The notes below the pieces were generated by a model that was not told where the DNA came from, searched no databases, and saw nothing but the letters and a program-made list of their open reading frames with translations. A DNA stretch of 64,000 bases, taken from NCBI RefSeq assembly GCF_022179805.1, contig NZ_BPUO01000002.1:482504-546503 (forward strand), read 5' to 3'. Source of the DNA: Cupriavidus pauculus. GTDB lineage: Bacteria; Pseudomonadota; Gammaproteobacteria; Burkholderiales; Burkholderiaceae. Below are positions 44,560-53,446 of this stretch, piece after piece. Both the position numbers and the translations under genes were made by a program. Each line of letters begins with the position of its first letter. Position 1 is the first letter of the stretch.

Positions 44560-45360
44560 ATGTACGCATTCCAGTATGAACGCGCCACGGACGCCGCATC
44601 CGCCGTGGCAAAACTGAAGGCCGATGGCGACGCCAAGTTCCTGGCCGGCGGGCAAAGCCTGCTGGCCGCGATGAAGCTGCGCCTGGCCGCACCGTCGGTG
44701 CTGATCGACATCGCACGCATCCCGGGCATTGCCGATATCGCCGTGCAAGGCGACGAACTGGTGATCGGCGCCGCCGCGCGCCACGCCGATGTGGCCGCCA
44801 ACACCGAGGTCATGCGCCGTATCCCGGCGCTGGCCGCGCTGGCATTCGGCATCGGCGACCGGCAGGTGCGCGCGATGGGCACGATCGGCGGCTCGCTGGC
44901 CAACGACGATCCCGCCGCCGACTATCCCGCCGCAGTGCTGGCCCTGAACGCGACCGTCGTCACCGACCGCCGCAGCATCGCCGCCGACGACTTCTTCAAG
45001 GGCCTGTATGAGACGGCACTGGCCCCTGACGAGCTGATCACGGCGGTGCGTTTTCCGGTGCCCGATCAGGCCGCCTACATCAAGTTCCGCAACCCGGCGT
45101 CGCGTTTCGCGCTGGTGGGCGTGATGGTGGCGCGCAGCGGCAAGACGGTACGCGTGGCCGTGACCGGCGCCGCCGACAGCGTGTTCCGCGCCCCGGCGCT
45201 GGAACAGGCGTTGGCCGCCAGCTTCACGCCAGCCGCGGCGCGGGCAGTCAAGGTGGATGCGTCGGGGCTCAATGGTGATCTGCATGCGTCGCCGGAGTAT
45301 CGAGCGCATCTGATCCCGGTGCTGGCGTCGAGGGCGGTGGAGCAGGCGTTGAAGGGGTAG
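44560..45360 (+). CDS. Molybdenum hydroxylase FAD subunit (CoxM-like)
   Basis: 266 residues from the ATG at 44560, with GGAGAGG upstream. The FAD-pyrophosphate loops of the family are visible: AGGQSLLAAMKLRL at about 28-41 and TIGGSLANDDPAADYP at about 108-123. It takes electrons from the Fe-S subunit and passes them to an acceptor. It completes the three structural genes in the order small-large-medium, unlike the medium-small-large order of true coxMSL. A 287-base gap with two palindromic repeats separates it from the maturation genes. Confidence 0.92.
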   Translation: MYAFQYERATDAASAVAKLKADGDAKFLAGGQSLLAAMKLRLAAPSVLIDIARIPGIADIAVQGDELVIGAAARHADVAANTEVMRRIPALAALAFGIGDRQVRAMGTIGGSLANDDPAADYPAAVLALNATVVTDRRSIAADDFFKGLYETALAPDELITAVRFPVPDQAAYIKFRNPASRFALVGVMVARSGKTVRVAVTGAADSVFRAPALEQALAASFTPAAARAVKVDASGLNGDLHASPEYRAHLIPVLASRAVEQALKG

Positions 45361-45647
45361 CTGCTACCCGCCCCGTGGTTTGCTCCCCTGGTTTGCTCCC
45401 CTCTCCCACTCCGTGGGAGAGGGGTTGGGGGAGAGGGCAGGCGCATCAACAACCACCGGAGCCGAGCTAAAAAAGCACCATCTTGGCTCCATGTGGTTCC
45501 TTGCTGTACCACCCCTCTCCCCCACCCTCTCCCCATGCGGGGCGAGGGAGCCAAGACACTACCGCCTGGTACCACTTGGGCGTACCCGACCGCGGCGGTT
45601 TTAAACAACCGGCAGCTTCGCCCAAGGCTCAATTTTTTTGCTTTGCC
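45361..45647. repeat. Repeat-filled gap in the cox-like cluster: paired palindromes and a short duplication
   Basis: No gene is visible. A 13-base tandem duplication, TGGTTTGCTCCCC, begins near 45377 and leads into hairpin one, CCCCTCTCCCAC with GTGGGAGAGGGG (45398-45424). About 100 bases later comes hairpin two, CCCTCTCCCC with GGGGCGAGGG (45525-45548, one mismatch), enclosed by outer arms CTTGGCTCC (45482-45490) and GGAGCCAAG (45547-45555). This separates structural genes from maturation genes and could reduce transcription of the latter. Confidence 0.75.
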
Positions 45648-46541
45648 ATGCTCCCTGCCTCCATCGACCAAACCGTCTCGCTGCTCGAAACCCAGCAGTA
45701 CTTTGCTGACCGCGAGACCGCCACGGTGCTCTACCTGGCCCTGCGCATGCAGCGGCCCCTGTTCCTTGAAGGCGAGCCCGGCGTGGGCAAGACGGCGCTG
45801 GCGCAGGCCATGGCCGGGCTGCTCGGCACGCGGTTGCTGCGGTTGCAGTGCTACGAAGGACTCGACGCCGCGAGCGCGCTCTACGAGTGGGACTACCCGC
45901 GCCAGATCATGGCGCTGCGGCTGGCCGAGGCGCGCGGTGAGCGGCCCGAGCAGCAGTCGCTCTATCACGACGACTTCCTGCTCAAGCGCCCGCTGCTCGA
46001 AGCGCTGCTGCCCGACCCGGCCGCGCCCGATGTGCCGCGCGTGCTGCTGATCGACGAGATCGACCGCGCCGATGAGCCGTTCGAGGCGTTCCTGCTCGAA
46101 GTGCTGTCCGAATACCAGGTGTCGATTCCCGAGATCGGGGTGATCAGCGCGGAGCGGCCGCCGCTGATCGTCATCACGTCCAACCGCACGCGCGAAGTGC
46201 ACGACGCGCTCAAGCGCCGTTGCCTGTACCAATGGATGGGCTACCCGGGCCGCGACCGCGAACTGCAGATCGTGGCCGCGCGCGCGCCCGAGGCGGCCGC
46301 CGCGCTGCAGAGCCAGGCGGTGGACTTCATCCACCGGCTGCGCAACATCGACCTGTTCAAGGCCCCCGGCATTGCCGAAGCCATCGACTGGTGCCGTGCG
46401 CTGGCCGCGCTGGGCGTGACTGAACTCGATCCGCAATCGGTGCGCGATACGCTGGGCGTGCTGCTCAAGTACCAGGATGACCTGGCGCGCGCCGACGGCC
46501 CCACCATCGCGGACCTGCTGGCCGCCGCGCCGGCGGCCTGA
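45648..46541 (+). CDS. MoxR-type AAA+ ATPase (CoxD-like)
   Basis: 297 residues from the ATG at 45648. Walker A GEPGVGKTA is at 42-50, Walker B VLLIDEIDRAD near 139-149, and sensor/arginine-finger elements are in SNRTREVHDALKRRC near 175-190. In Oligotropha, CoxD works with the VWA protein CoxE to mature the active site, including insertion of copper and sulfur. Form II enzymes lack the copper ligand, so here it presumably helps to add the sulfido group. The VWA gene follows after four bases. Confidence 0.92.
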   Translation: MLPASIDQTVSLLETQQYFADRETATVLYLALRMQRPLFLEGEPGVGKTALAQAMAGLLGTRLLRLQCYEGLDAASALYEWDYPRQIMALRLAEARGERPEQQSLYHDDFLLKRPLLEALLPDPAAPDVPRVLLIDEIDRADEPFEAFLLEVLSEYQVSIPEIGVISAERPPLIVITSNRTREVHDALKRRCLYQWMGYPGRDRELQIVAARAPEAAAALQSQAVDFIHRLRNIDLFKAPGIAEAIDWCRALAALGVTELDPQSVRDTLGVLLKYQDDLARADGPTIADLLAAAPAA

Positions 46542-46545
46542 CACC

Positions 46546-47790
46546 ATGCAGCCGGCCACGCGCTCCCCTGCCGGATTGCCGATGCTGGCGCGCAACGTCA
46601 CGCATTTCACGCGGCTGTTGCGCGATGCCGGCTTTGGCCTTTCCCCTGCGCATGCTGTCGATGCCCTGGAGGCGCTGCGCCATATCGACATCGGCGCCCG
46701 CGCCGAAGTACGTGCCGCGCTGGCCGCGCTGATGCTCTCCGGCCCCGACCAGCGGCCGCTGTTCGATGCCGCGTTCGAGCTTTTCTGGCGCGACCCCGAC
46801 TGGGAAGGCAAGCTGCGCGCGATGCTGCTGCCGCGCGTGGATGCCGGCGCGCCGCCGCCCAAGCGCAGCAACCGCCTGGCCGATGCGCTGGCCGCACGCG
46901 AACCCACCGCCGCAAAGACCAACCCGCCGATGCGCGAGGAACGCTTCACCGCCCCGCTGACGTTCTCCGACCGCGAGCGGCTGGCAAGCCGCGACTTTGA
47001 AACGCTTTCCGCCGACGAATGGCGCGCGCTGCAGCATCTGGTGCGCACGCGCCGCACGCACCTGGCGATGCAACGCACCCGACGCCTGCGCGCCGCCACG
47101 GCGGGCACGCATGCCGACCTGCGCGCCAGCGCGCGGCTGGCCGTGCGCCAGCATGGCGAATGGCTGCGCTGGAAGTACCGCAAGCACGCCGAGCGCAAGC
47201 CGCCCGTGGTGCTGCTGCTCGACATCTCGGGATCGATGAGCCAGTACTCGCGCGCCGTGCTGTACTTCTGCCATGCGCTGATGCAGTCGCGCGAACGCAT
47301 GCACGTGTTCCTGTTCGGCACGCGCCTGACCAACGTCACGCGCGCGCTGCGCGAGCGCGACCCCGACGACGCGGTGAACCTGATCGCCGAACAGGTACGC
47401 GACTGGGCCGGTGGCACCCGCATCGGCGCCGCCCTGGCCACGTTCAACCGCCAGTGGGCCCGGCGCACGCTGTCCGGCCGGGCCACCGTGCTGTTTGTCA
47501 GCGATGGCATAGACCTCGAACATATCGACGTGCTGGAGCAGGAAATGGCGCGGTTGCGCCGCTTCGCGCACCGCATCGTCTGGCTCAACCCGCTGCTGCG
47601 CTACGCCGAATTCGCGCCCCAGGCGCGTGGCATCCAGGCCATCCTGCCCCATGTGGATGCACTGCGTCCCGCGCATAACCTCGATAGCCTGCTGGCGCTG
47701 GAAACGCTGCTCGCGGACCGCGCCATGCCCGCTGTTGTTCCACCGGTGAGACAACCCGCCCCTCGACAAGGAAATCCGTCATGGAAATGA
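46546..47790 (+). CDS. VWA domain protein (CoxE-like)
   Basis: 414 residues from the ATG at 46546. The C-terminal von Willebrand A domain has a complete metal-ion-dependent adhesion site, DISGS at 226-230 (D226, S228, S230), and later TRIGAAL and SDGIDLEH. The N-terminal half (about 1-200) is helical with a basic stretch near 175-195. As in MoxR-VWA pairs elsewhere, it is probably the substrate-recruiting partner of the preceding ATPase in maturing the hydroxylase. Its end overlaps the CoxG gene by 10 bases. Confidence 0.9.
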   Translation: MQPATRSPAGLPMLARNVTHFTRLLRDAGFGLSPAHAVDALEALRHIDIGARAEVRAALAALMLSGPDQRPLFDAAFELFWRDPDWEGKLRAMLLPRVDAGAPPPKRSNRLADALAAREPTAAKTNPPMREERFTAPLTFSDRERLASRDFETLSADEWRALQHLVRTRRTHLAMQRTRRLRAATAGTHADLRASARLAVRQHGEWLRWKYRKHAERKPPVVLLLDISGSMSQYSRAVLYFCHALMQSRERMHVFLFGTRLTNVTRALRERDPDDAVNLIAEQVRDWAGGTRIGAALATFNRQWARRTLSGRATVLFVSDGIDLEHIDVLEQEMARLRRFAHRIVWLNPLLRYAEFAPQARGIQAILPHVDALRPAHNLDSLLALETLLADRAMPAVVPPVRQPAPRQGNPSWK

Positions 47791-48344
47791 ACCAGACCCA
47801 GCGCCTGCCCGTGCCGCAGCAGGTGGCATGGGAGGCGCTGAACGACCCGGCGCTGCTCAAGCAATGTATTCCCGGATGTGAGAGCATCGAGCCCGATGGC
47901 GAAAACGCCTACCAGCTTGCGCTGACCGCGGCCGTGGGGCCGGTCAAGGCGCGCTTCAAGGGACGCATGGCCCTGCAGGACATCCAGGCACCGGACAGCT
48001 ACACGATCCAGTTCGACGGACAAGGTGGCGCGGCCGGCTTCGGCAAGGGTTCTGCAAAGGTTACGCTGACGCCCGAGGGCGACGAGACACTCCTTACGTA
48101 CGCGGTGCAGGCAACGGTAGGCGGCAAGATCGCGCAGATCGGCTCGCGGCTCGTGGATGCGGCCGCGCGCAAGATGGCCGATGCATTCTTCGCGCGCTTC
48201 ACCGAGGCGGTGAGCGGCGGCGGCGAGGATGCAGCGCCCGATGGTGAAGACAACGAGGCCGCCGACAGCAGTGGTGAAGACGGTGGCGAGGATCAGGCAA
48301 GGAAGCGGAAACGATCATGGACAGCGTGGATCTCGAAGTCCTGA
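47781..48344 (+). CDS. CoxG family protein (SRPBCC fold)
   Basis: 187 residues. The SRPBCC/CoxG fold covers about 1-145 (LPVPQQVAWEALNDPALLKQCIPGCES at 9-35 is diagnostic). The remainder is a highly acidic stretch (about 147-172) followed by a basic end RKRKRSW, unlike the rest of the protein. In carboxidotrophs CoxG anchors the enzyme to the membrane. No membrane helix is visible here, so association would have to be through the charged tail or the lipid-binding pocket. The next gene starts inside its last 28 bases. Confidence 0.9.
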   Translation: MEMNQTQRLPVPQQVAWEALNDPALLKQCIPGCESIEPDGENAYQLALTAAVGPVKARFKGRMALQDIQAPDSYTIQFDGQGGAAGFGKGSAKVTLTPEGDETLLTYAVQATVGGKIAQIGSRLVDAAARKMADAFFARFTEAVSGGGEDAAPDGEDNEAADSSGEDGGEDQARKRKRSWTAWISKS

Positions 48345-49372
48345 AAAGCAGCGTGAAGTGGCAGCAGGAAGGACATGGCGTATTGCTGGTGACGGTGGTC
48401 AGGACGTGGGGCTCGTCGCCCCGCCCTGAAGGCGCGATGCTGGCCGTGCGCGACGACGGCCTGGTGGTGGGCTCGGTCTCGGGCGGATGCATCGAGGACG
48501 ACATCATCTATCGCGTGCACCGCGAAGGCATCAAGGCTACCGTGCCCGAGGCGATGAAGTACGGCATCAGCGCCGAGGAGGCGCATCGCTTCGGCCTGCC
48601 CTGCGGCGGCACCATCGAACTCGTGGCGGAGCCGTTGGCGCCGCACAGCGGCATTCCGGACCTGCTCAAGGCGGTGGAAGGCGGCCGGCTTGTGACGCGT
48701 TCGATGGACATGGCAACCGGGCAAGCCAAGCTGGGCCATGCCGAAGCCGCCGACGGGCTGTCGTTCGACGGCCAGACCCTGACGACGATTCACGGGCCGC
48801 GCTATCGCATGCTCGTGATCGGCGCGGGACAGTTGTCGCGCTATCTGTGCCAGATCGCCGTGGGGCTCGGTTTCCAGGTCACGGTCTGCGACCCGCGCGA
48901 GGAATACACCGAGACGTGGGATATCCCCGGCGTGACGATGGTGCGCACGATGCCCGACGACACGGTCGAGGCCATGAAGCTCGACGAGCGCTGCGCCGTG
49001 ATCGCGCTCACGCACGACCCCAAGCTCGACGACCTGGCGCTGATGGAAGCGCTGCGCACGCCCGCGTTCTACGTGGGCGCGCTGGGTTCGCGCCGCAACA
49101 ACCAGGCGCGGCGCGAGCGGCTCAAGGAATTCGACCTGACCGAAGCGCAACTCGCCCGCCTGCATGGGCCGGTCGGCATCTACATCGGCAGCCGCACGCC
49201 ACCCGAGATCGCCATTTCGGTCCTGGCCGAAGTGATCGCCGCCAAGAACCACGTGTCGCTGCCCGACATCCTGCAGGTGGAAGGTGCCAAGGCCGCCCGC
49301 GAGATTGCCGCCGGCGAAGCCGAATGTCCGATCCTGCCGGGCGGCGTACCTGCCCAGGCCGCACAGCCATGA
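48317..49372 (+). CDS. XdhC/CoxI family molybdenum-cofactor maturation protein
   Basis: 351 residues. The N-terminal XdhC_CoxI domain (about 1-100) has the PRPEGAMLAV and SVSGGCIE blocks (the cysteine being C58). The C-terminal Rossmann domain (about 160-310) begins with VIGAGQLSRYL and includes DPREEY and GALGSRRNN. XdhC-type proteins bind the molybdenum cofactor, protect it and aid its sulfuration before insertion. It starts within the CoxG gene (28-base overlap) and its stop overlaps the next start by four bases (ATGA). Confidence 0.93.
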   Translation: MDSVDLEVLKSSVKWQQEGHGVLLVTVVRTWGSSPRPEGAMLAVRDDGLVVGSVSGGCIEDDIIYRVHREGIKATVPEAMKYGISAEEAHRFGLPCGGTIELVAEPLAPHSGIPDLLKAVEGGRLVTRSMDMATGQAKLGHAEAADGLSFDGQTLTTIHGPRYRMLVIGAGQLSRYLCQIAVGLGFQVTVCDPREEYTETWDIPGVTMVRTMPDDTVEAMKLDERCAVIALTHDPKLDDLALMEALRTPAFYVGALGSRRNNQARRERLKEFDLTEAQLARLHGPVGIYIGSRTPPEIAISVLAEVIAAKNHVSLPDILQVEGAKAAREIAAGEAECPILPGGVPAQAAQP

Positions 49373-49974
49373 CCAAGCACGCCCGCGCCCCACTCACGCA
49401 GACCGACCTGCCCACCGGCATCCTGCTGGCCGCCGGCTTCGGCCGCCGCTTCGATCCCGCCGGCCTGCGCAACAAGCTGCTGGAAAAACTGCCCGACGGC
49501 CGCACCGTAGCCTGGCGCAGCGCACGCACGCTGGCTGCCGGACTGCCGAATTCGATTGCCGTGGTGCGACCCGGCATGCCCGAGCTGGCCGAGGAATTGC
49601 GGCGCGGCGGCTGCAAGGTGGTGGAAGCGCCCGAGGCCGAGGCCGGCATGGGCGCGGCGCTGCGCGCAGGCGTGGCCGCCACCGCCGATGCACGCGGCTG
49701 GGTCGTGGCGCTGGCCGACATGCCGTGGCTGTCGATGGAACTGGTACGCGCCGTGGCGCTGACGATTACCTCGCGCGACACCATCGCCGCGCCTTGGCGT
49801 GACGGGCAGCGTGGGCATCCGGTGGGGTTCGGTGTGGCCTGGCGTGACGAACTGCTGAAGCTCGATGGTGACGAGGGTGCGCGGGAACTGCTGAAGTCGC
49901 AGCCGGTGACGCGGATATTGACCGAGGATGATGGGGCTTTTCGGGATATCGATAAGCCGGGGGATCTGGTTTAG
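49369..49974 (+). CDS. mocA: MocA-like molybdenum cofactor cytidylyltransferase
   Basis: 201 residues. The nucleotidyltransferase signature LLAAGFGRRF is at 19-28, the substrate region around GMGAALRAGVAA near 95, and the metal-site aspartate in LADMPWLS near 120. It transfers CMP from CTP to molybdopterin, giving the cytosine dinucleotide used by xanthine-oxidase-family enzymes; the context makes this preferable to MobA (guanine form). It is translationally coupled to the XdhC gene and closes the cluster. It converges on otsA, separated by a paired palindromic repeat. Confidence 0.88.
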   Translation: MTKHARAPLTQTDLPTGILLAAGFGRRFDPAGLRNKLLEKLPDGRTVAWRSARTLAAGLPNSIAVVRPGMPELAEELRRGGCKVVEAPEAEAGMGAALRAGVAATADARGWVVALADMPWLSMELVRAVALTITSRDTIAAPWRDGQRGHPVGFGVAWRDELLKLDGDEGARELLKSQPVTRILTEDDGAFRDIDKPGDLV

Positions 49975-50000
49975 TTTTTGTTTTTTGCTTCTTGTTTGCT

Positions 50001-50121
50001 CCCCTCTCCCGCGCGCGGGAGAGGGGCTGGGGGTGAGGGCCAGCGCTTCGTCTGAGACAAGTCGCTATTTGAACTGCCGCGCCCTCACCCCCAACCCCTC
50101 TCCCATTTCATGGGAGAGGGG
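50001..50121. repeat. Paired interspersed palindromes between convergent mocA and otsA
   Basis: Hairpins CCCCTCTCCCGC/GCGGGAGAGGGG (50001-50026) and CCCCTCTCCCAT/ATGGGAGAGGGG (50095-50121) flank 68 bases. Inner tails are inverted copies: CTGGGGGTGAGGGC after the first and GCCCTCACCCCCAA before the second. The layout is the same as at 17068-17187. It probably ends transcription from both sides. Confidence 0.85.
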
Positions 50122-50154
50122 AGCTAAAACCGAGGGAGAAGGTTAGCCTCTACT

Positions 50155-51549
50155 TCAGCCCCCCTCCGTCTCCATCAACGCCCTCAGATACTCGCTGCTC
50201 CACCAGTGCACGTCCTGCTGCCGGATACGCTCCAGCAGCTTCTGGTGCCGCGTGCGGCGTTCCGACAGCGGCATGTGCAGCGCCTGCTGAATGGCCTGGG
50301 CCGTGGCCCGCGTGTCGTACGGGTTCACCAGCAGCGCTTCCTTGAGTTGCTCGGCGGCGCCGGCAAAGCGCGACAGCACCAGCACGCCGGGATCGTCGGG
50401 GTCCTGGGCGGCGATGTATTCCTTGGCCACCAGGTTCATGCCGTCGCGTAGCGGCGTGACCAGCGCCACGCTGCTTGCACGACACAGGCCCGGCAGACGG
50501 CGGCGCGACGTGGCGCGGTGGATGTAGCGCACCGGCATCCAGTCCAGTTCGCCGTACTCGCTGTTGATGGCACCCGTGATGCCCTCCATCTCGCGGCGCA
50601 GATCGGCATAGGCGTCCACCGATTCGCGCGACGGCGCCGCAATCTGGACAAGCGTGGCACTCGACCGGTTTTCCGGGTACTCGGCCAGCAGCGTCTGGAA
50701 CGCCTTGAGCCGCTGCGGCAGCCCCTTGGAATAGTCGAGCCGGTCGATGCCCAGCAGCAGGCGGCGCCGCGCGTACTGGCCGCACATCATCTCGTAGGTT
50801 TCCACCGCTTCGGCGGCTCGCCCCAGTTCGGCGAATTCTTCGACGTCGATACCGATCGGAAACGCCTGCGCGCGCACGGTGCGATGGAAGGCCCGGAAGC
50901 GGTATTCGCCCATCGGCTCGGCGCCGGCTTCGCCCTGCACATAGCGCGAGAAGTGGTCGAGGTCGGTCTGGCTCTGGAAGCCCAGCAGGTCATAGGCAAA
51001 CAGTGCGCGCATCAGCCATTCGTGCTGCGGAATGGCGGCCAGGATCAGGGGCGGGGGCAGCGGTACATGCAGGAAGAACCCGATGCGCTGCCCGCAGCCG
51101 ATGGCGCGCAGCTCCGCCGCGAGCGGGATCAGGTGATAGTCGTGGATCCAGATGACGTCATCGGGCTTGAGCATCGGCGCCAGCTTGCGCGCGAACATCT
51201 GGTTCACACGGCGGTACGCGTTCAGGCTGCCGCCAGCGTCAAAGTCCGCCAGGTCCACGCGATAGTGCAGCACGGGCCAGAGCACACCGTTGCTGTAGCC
51301 CAGGTAGTACGCGTCGTGATCCTCGCGGCACAGGTCCACGGTGGCCAGCGTCACGTTGCCGGCCTGCGTCTGGTGCAGCTCGCCTTCGCCAGGCGTGCCG
51401 CCCTGGGCGGTTTCCAGCACCTTGCCGCTCCAGCCGAACCAGAGGCCGCCGGTCTTGTTGAGCGCTTCCGAGAGCGCGACGGCCAGGCCGCCCGCCGCAT
51501 GGTTGCGCGGATCCGCGACCCGGTTCGATACCGCTACTAGTCTGCCCAT
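50155..51549 (-). CDS. otsA: Trehalose-6-phosphate synthase
   Basis: 464 residues, GT20 family, GT-B fold. Recognisable blocks are AVSNRV (6-11) and AAGGLAVAL near the N-terminus, [11 protein letters not shown] near 132, the [18 protein letters not shown] block near 265-282 that binds UDP-glucose, and the nucleotide-binding [12 protein letters not shown] near 365. It joins UDP-glucose and glucose-6-phosphate to form trehalose-6-phosphate, an osmotic and stress protectant. It is the last gene of otsB-GH15-otsA, 31 bases behind the GH15 gene. Confidence 0.95.
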   Translation of the reverse strand: MGRLVAVSNRVADPRNHAAGGLAVALSEALNKTGGLWFGWSGKVLETAQGGTPGEGELHQTQAGNVTLATVDLCREDHDAYYLGYSNGVLWPVLHYRVDLADFDAGGSLNAYRRVNQMFARKLAPMLKPDDVIWIHDYHLIPLAAELRAIGCGQRIGFFLHVPLPPPLILAAIPQHEWLMRALFAYDLLGFQSQTDLDHFSRYVQGEAGAEPMGEYRFRAFHRTVRAQAFPIGIDVEEFAELGRAAEAVETYEMMCGQYARRRLLLGIDRLDYSKGLPQRLKAFQTLLAEYPENRSSATLVQIAAPSRESVDAYADLRREMEGITGAINSEYGELDWMPVRYIHRATSRRRLPGLCRASSVALVTPLRDGMNLVAKEYIAAQDPDDPGVLVLSRFAGAAEQLKEALLVNPYDTRATAQAIQQALHMPLSERRTRHQKLLERIRQQDVHWWSSEYLRALMETEGG

Positions 51550-51580
51550 ATCTCTTTGTTGTTGTTGCGAGGTCCTTTCC

Positions 51581-53446
51581 TCAGATCACGGTGTCCCACG
51601 ATGCCGACAGCCGCATGGCACCGTTGATCAGGCCGACCATCGAATAGGTCTGCGGGAAGTTGCCCCACATCTCTCCGGTGATCGGGTGTGTGTCCTCCGA
51701 CAGCAGCCCCAGCGGATTGCGCGCGGCCAGCATGGCTTCGAAGATCTCGCGCGCTTCCTCGCGGCGGCCGATGCGCGCCAGCGCGTCGATGCGCCAGAAC
51801 GTGCAGATGTTGAACGCCGTCTCGGGCTTGCCAAAGTCGTCGGGCGCCTCGTAGCGGCGCATGTACGGCCCGTCGCAGAGCGTCTCTTCCAGCGCCTTCA
51901 CGGTCGAGACAAAGCGCGGGTCCTTCGGGTCGATGAAGTTGACCTCGGCCATCAGCAGCACGCTGGCGTCGAGTTCCTTGCCGCCGAAGCTTTCCGCAAA
52001 GGCCTGGCGCTTCTCGTTCCACGACTCATCCAGGATACGCTGCTTCATGCGGTTGGCGTGGTCGTGCCAGTAGGCAGCCCGCGCGGGCTGCTCCAGCTTC
52101 TCGGCGATCTTGGCCAGGCGGTCGCACGCCACCCAGCTCATCAGCGCCGACGACGTATGGATGCGCGCACGCGTGCGCAGCTCCCACATGCCCGCGTCGG
52201 GCGTGCCGAACACGCGCACGGCCTGCTCGCCCACGTCCTCCAGCCGGTGGAATTCGGCCAGCCCGCCGCGATGCAGCAGCCGGTGGTCATGGAAAGCCTG
52301 CGCGGCGGCCAGCACCACGTTGCCGTACACGTCGTGCTGGAAGTGCTCCTGCGCCTGGTTGCCCACGCGCACCGGCCCCATGCCGCGATACCCGCCAAGA
52401 TGGTCAAGCATGCTTTCGGGCAGTTCGCGTTCCAGTCCGATGCCGTAGAGCGGCTGGATATGGCCGTCCTGCGACTGCATCACCACGTTCGACAGCCAGC
52501 GCAGGTAGTCTTCCATCGTGCCGACTTCGGACAGGCTGTTCAGCGCACGCACCACGAAGAACGCGTCGCGCAGCCAGCAGTAGCGGTAGTCCCAGTTGCG
52601 GGCACTGCCCGGCGCCTCGGGAATGCTGGTGGTCATCGCCGCCACGATCGCGCCGGTTTCCTCGTAGAGCGACATCTTCAGCGTGATGGCCGCGCGGATC
52701 ACCGCTTCCTGCCATTCGCGCGGCACGGCCAGCCGGCGGCTCCAGAGCTTCCAGTAGGCCGTGGTCTCCTGCTCGAAATCGCGCGCGATGTCTTCCACGC
52801 CGTGCGTCAGCGTCTCGTCCGGCCCCAGGATGAAGTTGTAGCCGCGCGTGACCAGGAATGGCGTGTTCGACAGCACATAGGCCAGCGGCGCGTCAGTGGT
52901 CAGGCGCAGCGTCAGGTCCTCGCCGACGAACCGCGCATGGCTGCTGCCGCGCGTGATCTGCGGCTTGGTGCGGCCCCAGTTGAAGCGCGGCGACACCGTG
53001 ACGCGCACGCGCGGCGCGCCCTTGATCGGGCGGATGCGACGTACCAGTGTCAGCGGCCGGAAGTAGCGGCCCATGCGAAAGAAGCGCGGGCAGAAGTCGG
53101 TGATCTCCAGGCAACTGCCGTGCTGGTCGATCAGTCGCGTGCGCAGGATGGCCGTGTTCGGCTCGTACCACTGCGTGGCTTCCTTGAAGTCCTCGATCTC
53201 GATATTGAAATGGCCGGCGTTGTCGCTGGTATCGAGCAGCGCGTTGAAGACCGGGTCGCCGTCGAAGCGCGGCATGCAGCACCAGACGATGCGGCCACGG
53301 CCGTCGACCAGCGCCGAGAACGCACAGTTGCCGATCATGCCCAGCGACAGCGACGGACAGGCATGGCGGCTGCCGCAGTCGCTGTCGGTGTTCACCGCGG
53401 GCGCTTCGGTGGCAACGACGTGGTTGAGGTTGGCAGATTCACTCAC
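51581..53446 (-). CDS. Glycoside hydrolase family 15 protein (glucoamylase/trehalase-like)
   Basis: 621 residues without a signal peptide, hence cytoplasmic. An N-terminal beta-sandwich (about 30-230) is followed by an alpha/alpha barrel with the GH15 motifs NWDYRYCWLRDA (284-295), the general acid E422 in GMWELR and the base region LSEDTHPITGEMWGNFPQ starting at 582 (E584). Both catalytic glutamates are kept. The start overlaps the otsB stop by four bases and otsA follows, so it is co-expressed with trehalose synthesis. Possible roles are trehalose turnover or hydrolysis of a related glucan; which substrate is used is not visible. Confidence 0.92.
   Translation of the reverse strand: MSESANLNHVVATEAPAVNTDSDCGSRHACPSLSLGMIGNCAFSALVDGRGRIVWCCMPRFDGDPVFNALLDTSDNAGHFNIEIEDFKEATQWYEPNTAILRTRLIDQHGSCLEITDFCPRFFRMGRYFRPLTLVRRIRPIKGAPRVRVTVSPRFNWGRTKPQITRGSSHARFVGEDLTLRLTTDAPLAYVLSNTPFLVTRGYNFILGPDETLTHGVEDIARDFEQETTAYWKLWSRRLAVPREWQEAVIRAAITLKMSLYEETGAIVAAMTTSIPEAPGSARNWDYRYCWLRDAFFVVRALNSLSEVGTMEDYLRWLSNVVMQSQDGHIQPLYGIGLERELPESMLDHLGGYRGMGPVRVGNQAQEHFQHDVYGNVVLAAAQAFHDHRLLHRGGLAEFHRLEDVGEQAVRVFGTPDAGMWELRTRARIHTSSALMSWVACDRLAKIAEKLEQPARAAYWHDHANRMKQRILDESWNEKRQAFAESFGGKELDASVLLMAEVNFIDPKDPRFVSTVKALEETLCDGPYMRRYEAPDDFGKPETAFNICTFWRIDALARIGRREEAREIFEAMLAARNPLGLLSEDTHPITGEMWGNFPQTYSMVGLINGAMRLSASWDTVI

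Noticed and set aside
42534..44903. 789-residue minus-strand open frame over the molybdenum hydroxylase large subunit
   Set aside because: Antisense shadow with no recognisable domain.
45075..47588. 837-residue minus-strand open frame over the MoxR and VWA genes
   Set aside because: It runs through the palindromic repeats and is arginine/serine-rich without motifs; the plus-strand genes have intact Walker and MIDAS motifs.
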